Origin: a virus
DNA: 22,730 bases
IMG/VR virus record: IMGVR_UViG_3300021425_000207
Coordinates: 1 to 22,730 of that record
Strand: one strand, 5' to 3'
Position numbers and translations under genes: made by a program. How positions within the stretch are numbered: position 1 is the first letter of the stretch; each line of letters begins with the position of its first letter. Positions 19,901-22,730 of the stretch are shown here, one piece after another. Under the pieces are notes generated by a model. The model was not told the DNA's origin. It worked only from the letters and a program-made list of their open reading frames with translations, and searched no databases.

Positions 19901-20456
19901 TAAAGTAACAAGTACCAGTTACCTTGAACATTGATGTTGCTTCAACACCATCATTTTTTGGATCTGGTATATACAATGGACGAAGTTTTGTTTTACGGAG
20001 GTCTAAACCTACGATCGAAGTACCTCTTGGTAGGATTACACCACCATGAACTGAGTTAAACTTATATAAATCGTTATTCTCGTCAAATATTTCAAAATTT
20101 GATAGTTCAGAAAATTCTTGAATAGATGCTCCTATTGTTGTCCAAGCACCATTAAGTAACCTTTTGAACTCAGCAGTACCCCCTTGATTTGAAACAGAAT
20201 ATCCAGGTCTATTATCAATATAGTGAGTTCCAGGATATACTAATATAGTTGTTGTATCTATTCTATCGTTATTTTCTCCAGGTACAAATGAGAATCTAGA
20301 CGCCTCTAATACCGCTCTTTGGATCGTTTTAAATGGTCTTGTTAGAGAGTTACCTCTATTCTCAAAACTATCAGTAGCATCAAAATCAGAAGGGTTTACA
20401 TATAAAATATTACCTTCAGCATTTTTTAGGAAATTCTCTAATCTACTTAGGGGCAT
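13935..20456 (-). CDS. Giant virion/tail fibre-like protein with C-terminal S74 chaperone
   Basis: 2173 aa, ATG at 20456 with AGGA 9 nt upstream. The N-terminus (MPLSRLENFLKNAEGNILYV then RPFKTIQRAVLEASRF) matches the start of long structural proteins in cyanophages and probably attaches to the virion. The body is Thr/Ser/Gly/Val-rich and beta-structured, with recurrent modules of the type 'HxLxxGDxVxIxG' near residues 305, 655, 865 and 1252. Around 1830-1970 NSGIVTT/NFxSTxGVVT repeats suggest a beta-helix shaft. Residues ~2071-2173 are a peptidase S74/endosialidase chaperone: SDERLKKNI (Ser2078 is the expected self-cleavage residue), GVIAQEVEKILPEVV, then a coiled coil to the C-terminus. The chaperone folds the trimer and releases itself. 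Host-receptor binding or sheath decoration is likely. Confidence 0.88.
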   Translation of the reverse strand: MPLSRLENFLKNAEGNILYVNPSDFDATDSFENRGNSLTRPFKTIQRAVLEASRFSFVPGENNDRIDTTTILVYPGTHYIDNRPGYSVSNQGGTAEFKRLLNGAWTTIGASIQEFSELSNFEIFDENNDLYKFNSVHGGVILPRGTSIVGLDLRKTKLRPLYIPDPKNDGVEATSMFKVTGTCYFTAFTIFDGDPLRAVYKDSYGIKVAPSYSHHKLTVFEYADGVNNIILGGTESIPLTDLDMYYAKVSFAYGDTSGRGLTNFPSNTDFSASIDESRIVGDLRADSIGISSIRSGNGVVSTPTITVITDEPHGLFKDTPVLLSGITTSFDSYNGSFIVSNVDSDTQFTYVAPETPGNALPTIAQISNAQVIVESDSVSSASPYIFSCTLRSVFGMNGMWADGNKATGFKSMLTAQFTGISLQKDDDAFILYDEETSIYNDNETVSEGDKPLHTNSRAIYRSGWESTHIKVTNNAIIQAVSVFAIGFARHFVAETGGDMSITNSNSNFGAVSLESTGFRPESFDRDDVAYITHVIPPRQPAERVSNVSWLALDVQKIVSAGQTSKLWIDQYKSLDLIPPFQIDSYRIGSKKGEELYLSVNIGTGENTFSTPVLMQVPSETYTGAASTSSAKEYYVGRNSGINSITGNILTLTEDHKFFNGEKVRIYSDTGETPNNVVGEKIYYVYTTGLNPNQIKLSSTLNDTTVGNTIIGISNSGGVLKVISSVSDKLPGEYGHPIQFDTTEGQWYIIGSGDESTNTVYTGVVGIGTSILGSSSGTTFVTRKIDNRGLEDRLYKMRYVIPKEFANSRPPTDGFVIQESKNTGIGSVTFLTSTLSDSTQLRNPKVIKDIEYNSGTVTVTTELPHNLLSGDTVKIKNVISTNNTSANILFPYNGSFEVYSTPNPRTFTYVGLTSDPGSFLNSVNSRSTQQQIEALPIFEREKSKESLFIYRSNELKELIPGGDGQDGVYNITGVLGSINPNQSVGFGLSQRGFNQDVKNLYPQQDRDNYQVDPEPTTSFAEIFPLGKVSTNDRRKSLTKEALNSFLGNNRIGFGITGVTISGVGNTTVVLYTDIEHRFNGIKSLSIIEGGSGYNNSVGSTTIYSSELLNTDIVGRNASVKTTVSAGSTVSNISIVDSGAAYGVGQTMTISAFPAGVPGTYAVVQVTSIINNVGDGIELSGLVDPNLNGLFKITSIPNAKEIEIYVPNLSSGIYTGRNDSSLPLGYHASRGVGITTMLFTQETGIATVTTDDSHGLLSGNTFVISGMHPDSYFGRKFSVSDVVGVTTFTFNAGITTSNPTIDLTDTRLLKSIFSANDKSLGAGEENLGGRGSYIYAGITTTLATPITSTDTTLTFSSTDGFKKGDFIIIDSEILRITSDATVSNFQVIRGQFSTKVTSYVAGTTIKKIKVLPVELRRPSILRASGHTFEYLGFGPGNYSTGLPVKQDRILSDDEVLIAQAREQDGGTVVYTGMNDRGEFFSGATKINGATGEEEIIEAPIVTFFGDDSQASTAEKRNSGIFDDLVVKERMTVEGGENNNQTSQFYGPVNFSQKVTSTSEEGLETRDLYIKGVASQPKQLTVGISTPTDTKKAGDIDLLSSPSAGGYLGHIYADGEWRRFGMISKERDADFLTLDRVGIGQSQGIYNFTDAMEVNGTLKVKNLYVGSAVTFAGAQAIGNASFEVLQIDKTAVFSGLGATNYSIITSDVTDIAQFGNMEVTGYAVTFTTPTVRFQNSFYSSHAGVSTIADTLDVKTIVCTTPGGFGTFTTLYADQQNANDISVSNTVRSESGIVTHLSVPYVGFATLARTSSDESTIVSLTGTAATITTLNSSTSFITNLRVNSKFATPDARINLGIITNFQSTNGVITNFYSTVGVVTTLHTGNSYGNNVYSNTGFTTTSVVSGWIGAPTGYVNSGIVTTISGTTLTYDNVSVTGRLGVPGTDAGDGIYANSGIITNFGLNGSTVTLINCGSGAIGQPLGIVTAGRFVSALPTGTSPLQVQSTTQVSNLNAQYVGGKDTSKIVLLDVNTWQSSTDGQNRVYWGNAGKTYFDTPSSTGGYEFRVNNLAVAAISADGQITAFSDERLKKNIKTIENPLEKVNELRGVEYDLTTSNSHQIGVIAQEVEKILPEVVLTDSEGMKSVAYGNLTAVLIEAVKELKGEITELKKKISDLESNK

Positions 20457-20491
20457 CTTGGTTTCCTACAGTGACAAATCTATTCTTTTTA

Positions 20492-20499
20492 TATTTAGA
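20492..20499 (-). promoter_or_regulatory. Late-type promoter box TCTAAATA
   Basis: The minus strand reads TCTAAATA, one mismatch from the NATAAATA/TATAAATA late consensus of T4-like phages. The expected start near 20485 gives a ~30-nt leader with AGGA before the ATG at 20456, fitting late expression of a structural gene. The same CTAAATA appears upstream of the gene at 22103. Confidence 0.5.
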
Positions 20500-20503
20500 C
20501 ACT

Positions 20504-20533
20504 AAAAAACCTCCCCTAGAGGAGAGGTTTTAA
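20504..20533 (-). terminator. Strong, possibly bidirectional terminator
   Basis: Stem AAAACCTC / GAGGTTTT with an inner CCT / AGG continuation. The minus strand ends TTTTTTAG and the plus strand TTTTAA, so it can stop transcription in both directions. It separates the 252-aa gene from the virion gene. Confidence 0.85.
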
Positions 20534-20579
20534 AGTTCACACGGAAGGGATTTGTCGCTGGTGTTATAGTATCACCAGT
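20505..20579 (-). ncRNA. Candidate ~75-nt small RNA
   Basis: A perfect sigma70 promoter (20584-20613) is followed within ~75 nt by a strong terminator and no ORF. The implied RNA has a 5' hairpin CTGGTG / CACCAG, a single-stranded linker including CGACAAATCCCTTCC, and the terminator stem. GACAAATC is complementary to GATTTGTC in the leader of the adjacent virion gene. It could instead be the attenuated leader of that gene. Confidence 0.35.
20558..20578 (-). repeat. Hairpin enclosing GATACTATAA
   Basis: CTGGTG / CACCAG, 6-bp stem. Its 9-nt loop on the minus strand reads ATACTATAA, the same core as the repeated cassettes (ATACTATAAGAG). It may be a stray second promoter element or a degenerate relative of the cassette. 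Confidence 0.55.
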
Positions 20580-20583
20580 TTTT

Positions 20584-20613
20584 ATTATACTATATCTGTG
20601 AGTTTTTTGTCAA
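20584..20613 (-). promoter_or_regulatory. Consensus sigma70 promoter
   Basis: Minus strand TTGACA (20613-20608), 18-nt spacer, TATAAT (20589-20584): both hexamers are perfect. It overlaps the last codons and stop of the 252-aa gene. The first thing downstream is a hairpin and terminator rather than a gene. Confidence 0.6.
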
Positions 20614-21348
20614 AAATTTTAGTTTTATTCTATCTCGCACATATTGTAAGTATTTTTCATTATTAAATTTATTTGGAAATTTCCAAGTTGGTTCTTTTTC
20701 TGATTCTCTTGGGTGTAAATACCAATCAAACATTAGATTATATCTTGCACATGTATATGTTGCTTTAAAATTGTAAGTAGTGCTTGGTATGATGTATAAA
20801 GAATTTTCTACTCCTTTTAAATATTTTATTTCATTTCCTATGTTTGTCATTATGCCTGTTTTTTCAGATTCGGACTTTAAGAAATATACAATTCTAAAGT
20901 GAGTTAACTCTTCTACTCCACATCTTTCATTAAGCCAAACATCTCTATCGTCTATAGGAGTGCTAATTAAATTCCCAATAAAATCACCTAATGTAGTGGA
21001 ATGTTCCAACCAACAAGAATGTGCAGTTACTAAACCCTTATCAATATTAAATCTATCACAATATTGGAACATTATATTTTGCATATGCAAAGAAAATTTA
21101 TTCCATTTATCTACCGAGTATGGAAATTCTAAATCTTCACGATAAGAATTATCATCACAAATTTTTAATCCGTGGCAATCCAAGATTGGTTTAGTTATTG
21201 ATAAACTATGGCCATTCTTATCAATAAGATTATATTTCAATTGTTTATCACAATCTTCGATCAAAAAATCAATCATTTCTTGATCAAACACATTTGATAC
21301 TTTTACTATGTCATCTCCAAGAGGACTGTTTCCAGTTGAGTCTGTCAT
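20590..21348 (-). CDS. Unrecognised protein, 252 aa
   Basis: ATG at 21348, overlapping the end of the Mom-like gene by 38 nt. An N-terminal segment (VKVSNVFDQEMIDFLIEDC) resembles the start of small 2-oxoglutarate oxygenases found in phages. A beta-rich C-terminal half (HFRIVYFLKS; GVENSLYIIPSTTYNFKATY; ARYNLMFDWYL) ends in a pattern like the 'RYSL.FDW' strand of that double-stranded beta-helix fold. However, I cannot find the HxD...H iron triad, so an active oxygenase is doubtful. AT-rich codon use like its neighbours. Next to a fibre gene and a Mom-like gene. Confidence 0.7.
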   Translation of the reverse strand: MTDSTGNSPLGDDIVKVSNVFDQEMIDFLIEDCDKQLKYNLIDKNGHSLSITKPILDCHGLKICDDNSYREDLEFPYSVDKWNKFSLHMQNIMFQYCDRFNIDKGLVTAHSCWLEHSTTLGDFIGNLISTPIDDRDVWLNERCGVEELTHFRIVYFLKSESEKTGIMTNIGNEIKYLKGVENSLYIIPSTTYNFKATYTCARYNLMFDWYLHPRESEKEPTWKFPNKFNNEKYLQYVRDRIKLKFLTKNSQI

Positions 21349-21925
21349 TTAATTTTTTATCTAGAACTATTAAGTATCTATGCTTTCTAGATCTAATACG
21401 CCATTCTCCTTCAACACCTTTAATAGAACCTCTAGAATGTTTGGTTCCATCAGAGTAGTAAAAATCTTTTTTTGGATCAGTTAATCCATAATACTTAAAG
21501 TTACATGCTTTGTATATTGTTCCAGAATGATGATCAGCGTCAGCATAACTAAGAATAGCACGAACGTCAGCATCTTTCCTAAATCTTTTGATGCACCTAC
21601 TTACAAACCAAGAAGTTATATTATACTCTTCTTTTTGAACTTCTGGATCTACACATAGACGAGAGAGTTCGAATAGTCCCTCTTGTTCATCACGTTGTAA
21701 ACCAAATGCACCTACGGCAATTTCTGGGACAGGGAGACCAGTAAAAATGCAAGCAGCAAGACACTTCCCAATTCTAAGGGGGCATTCCCACTCAGTATGC
21801 CTGAAAAGTCCATAATTATACCCCGATTTGAAGTCTTTCGACTCATCTTTTAGATAGTGGTGAGTATAAAGAAGATCTTTTATTTCTTCTTTACTAACTC
21901 TATCTATGTAAAAATCACTCTTCAC
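21311..21925 (-). CDS. Mom-like GNAT protein (probable DNA base modification)
   Basis: 204 aa from GTG 21925. The pattern fits the Mom family of phage Mu and relatives: FYIDRVSKEEIKDLLYTHHYL at the start is split here after 20 residues; then SGYNYGLF, GLPVPEIAVGAFG, ELSRLCVDP (86-94), SWFVSRCIKRF, SYADADHHSGTIYKACNF (126-143), KYYG. In Mu, Mom has a GNAT fold and converts DNA adenine to an acetamido/carbamoylmethyl derivative that resists restriction. The conserved ELSRL, SYAD and HSGTIYKA segments hold the expected cofactor and active-site residues. Its length is usual. Here it lies in a structural-gene region, not beside replication genes. A GNAT enzyme with another substrate is the alternative. 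Confidence 0.72.
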   Translation of the reverse strand: MKSDFYIDRVSKEEIKDLLYTHHYLKDESKDFKSGYNYGLFRHTEWECPLRIGKCLAACIFTGLPVPEIAVGAFGLQRDEQEGLFELSRLCVDPEVQKEEYNITSWFVSRCIKRFRKDADVRAILSYADADHHSGTIYKACNFKYYGLTDPKKDFYYSDGTKHSRGSIKGVEGEWRIRSRKHRYLIVLDKKLNDRLNWKQSSWR

Positions 21926-21938
21926 TGGGTATAATTAC

Positions 21939-22103
21939 TTACTTTTGTTTGTGTTTCACGATATATTCTACTGTATTTGCTACATCATTCATAGCAGTTC
22001 TTAGATCACTTTGGTTTCCCGTATGTTGATCCATTGTTTGTGGATCGGTTAGGGACCATCTCCATTGATCCATCTGTTCGTTGTGCCAGAGATTAATGAT
22101 CAT
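21939..22103 (-). CDS. Small conserved-looking protein
   Basis: A 54-aa ORF, ATG at 22103, just after the tRNA. It begins MIINLWHNEQMDQWRWSLTD, a Trp-rich segment I associate with short cyanophage ORFs, followed by a helix (LRTAMNDVANTVEYIVKHKQK). Leader ACTAAATAAAATTAAAACC contains a late-type box at 22115-22122. Stop lies 13 nt before the Mom-like start. Function unknown. Confidence 0.72.
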   Translation of the reverse strand: MIINLWHNEQMDQWRWSLTDPQTMDQHTGNQSDLRTAMNDVANTVEYIVKHKQK

Positions 22104-22110
22104 GGTTTTA

Positions 22111-22122
22111 ATTTTATTTAGT
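22111..22122 (-). promoter_or_regulatory. Late-type promoter box ACTAAATA
   Basis: Minus strand ACTAAATA, one mismatch from NATAAATA, six nt past the tRNA 3' end and 11 nt before the ATG at 22103. It shares CTAAATA with the box before the virion gene. Confidence 0.4.
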
Positions 22123-22127
22123 TTTTA

Positions 22128-22201
22128 AGCCACAAGTCGGACTTGAACCGACGACCTACGGTTTACAAAACCGTTGCTCTATCCAGCTGAGCTATAGTGG
22201 C
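22128..22201 (-). tRNA. tRNA-Thr (anticodon UGU)
   Basis: Full cloverleaf on the minus strand: acceptor GCCACTA / TTGTGGC (one T-T mismatch), D-arm GCTC / GAGC, anticodon arm ACGGT-TTTGTAA-ACCGT with anticodon TGT reading ACA, and T-arm GTCGG-TTCAAGT-CCGAC. The discriminator is U; no CCA is encoded. Its first base follows directly on the U-tract of the cpeT terminator, so its 5' end may need processing of read-through RNA. It likely supplements host Thr decoding for the AT-rich phage genes. Confidence 0.93.
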
Positions 22202-22224
22202 AAAAAATCGGATTATTTCCGATT
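22202..22224 (-). terminator. Rho-independent terminator after cpeT
   Basis: Minus strand stem AATCGG / CCGATT with a 7-nt loop, then six T (22207-22202). It starts 7 nt after the stop of cpeT. The last T touches the first base of the tRNA. Confidence 0.7.
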
Positions 22225-22230
22225 ATTTAC

Positions 22231-22710
22231 TTATTTCTTATCAAAATTGAACAGTCCGTGATAGGATCCCCATACTTGTTCATCTGTATCTGGATCATGT
22301 CCAGTATCCGAAACTTGATAGTAATCTGGACCCAAATAAGCTTCTGTTTTTAAATAAGTATTATTTCCGTTTTTTTCAACATAACATTCTTTACAAACAT
22401 TAGTACCGTAAAATCTGTCTATGTCTGCATCATATTCAAAGAGTACGTCACAACCTTCTTTGTATAATCTTTCTTCTGTATCTTCATATGATTTTAGTAA
22501 AATTTTACCATCTTCCGTTTCACTTACTTCTACTATAGCAACTCTATATGGATCTTTATCTATAATATATTTTTGTGAAATTCTGAAATGAGTTTCATCT
22601 ATCTTAGTGTGATTAACTTCAATAAGAGCAAATTCTCTAGGCGCATGAAAAGCTTGACGTTGATTATCGAAATAACCTTCAAAATATTCAGTAAACTTTG
22701 TGATACTCAT
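22231..22710 (-). CDS. cpeT: CpeT/CpcT-type phycobiliprotein lyase
   Basis: 159 aa, ATG at 22710. It starts with the family-typical FTEYFEGYFDNQRQAF...PREFALIEVNH, followed by RISQKYIIDKDPYRVAI, a YEDTEERLYKEGCDVLF region, FYGTNVCKECYV, TYLKTEAYLGPDYYQVSDTG and VWGSYHGLFNFDKK at the C-terminus. CpeT/CpcT proteins bind bilins and attach or chaperone them to phycobiliprotein subunits; phage versions are usually somewhat shorter than host ones, as here. It is an auxiliary metabolic gene acting on host light harvesting. Phage copies have been seen to bind bilin without clear lyase activity, so enzymatic function is not certain. Followed by a terminator. Confidence 0.88.
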   Translation of the reverse strand: MSITKFTEYFEGYFDNQRQAFHAPREFALIEVNHTKIDETHFRISQKYIIDKDPYRVAIVEVSETEDGKILLKSYEDTEERLYKEGCDVLFEYDADIDRFYGTNVCKECYVEKNGNNTYLKTEAYLGPDYYQVSDTGHDPDTDEQVWGSYHGLFNFDKK

Positions 22711-22730
22711 TTTGAAAAAAAAAATCTTTT
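22711..22730 (-). other. Leader of cpeT, A/T-rich
   Basis: The last 20 nt hold the cpeT leader with a run of ten T on the minus strand and CAAA before the ATG. No Shine-Dalgarno sequence is visible; the promoter must lie outside the window. Confidence 0.4.

Larger units (their letters stand above)
20457..20589 (-). promoter_or_regulatory. Complex leader of the virion gene
   Basis: A 133-nt gap, the largest in the window. In order on the minus strand: the -10 of a sigma70 promoter, a CTGGTG / CACCAG hairpin enclosing GATACTATAA, a linker, a terminator, a late-type box and the Shine-Dalgarno of the virion gene. GACAAATC (before the terminator) and GATTTGTC (after it, at 20473-20480 on the plus-strand numbering) are exact 8-nt complements. 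Confidence 0.6.

Noticed and set aside
20590-21348. Active 2-oxoglutarate/iron oxygenase
   Set aside because: The terminal strand pattern is suggestive but I could not find the HxD...H metal residues, so I left the function open.

Overview
The window looks like part of a T4-like marine cyanophage genome (a myovirus of Synechococcus or Prochlorococcus). Four things point there: a CpeT-type phycobiliprotein lyase gene, a very long virion protein ending in a peptidase S74 (endosialidase-type) chaperone, a phage-encoded tRNA-Thr, and dense arrays of very small same-strand genes with overlapping stop and start codons. Every gene I can support is on the minus strand, so transcription runs from high to low coordinates. 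I find 51 credible protein genes, one speculative micro-ORF and one tRNA. About 13 of the genes encode fewer than 60 residues. No gene-free stretch exceeds about 135 nt.

Layout from the right end. 22.7-20.6 kb: cpeT with a terminator, tRNA-Thr(UGU) starting directly at that terminator's U-tract, a 54-aa conserved-looking ORF, a Mom-like GNAT protein (probable DNA base modification) and an unrecognised 252-aa protein. 20.59-20.46 kb: a compact regulatory gap with a consensus sigma70-like promoter, a hairpin, a strong terminator and a late-type promoter; it could encode a ~75-nt RNA or act as an attenuator. 20.46-13.9 kb: one 2173-aa fibre/structural protein, followed by a 61-aa coiled-coil protein. 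13.71-13.64 kb: a palindrome that supplies back-to-back TTGACA elements on both strands.

13.64-11.7 kb: tightly coupled small genes, including a Cys-rich putative zinc protein, two membrane peptides and a MATRSRIG-type phage protein. 11.64-8.3 kb: a ParB-like protein, an unknown 174-aa protein, an SF2 helicase and a basic-tailed protein. 8.3-6.7 kb: small unknown genes, a two-TM membrane protein, and a self-contained two-gene unit with its own promoter and terminator. 6.7-5.8 kb: a stand-alone protein with DNA/RNA-ligase-type nucleotidyltransferase motifs.

5.7 kb to the left edge: about 25 tiny genes split into five operons. Each operon starts with a copy of one repeated intergenic cassette: a stem-loop with covarying arms, a second small hairpin, then the conserved box GTGCAATACTATAAGAG, an AAAGGA Shine-Dalgarno sequence and the ATG. 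Two decayed copies lie near 8.3 and 12.4 kb. This resembles the 'promoter early stem-loop' (PeSL) cassettes known from T4-type phages, and it is the most distinctive system in the window. Other points of interest are the HicA-like protein, a 20-aa membrane micropeptide coupled on both sides, and several very acidic small proteins that could be host-takeover factors.
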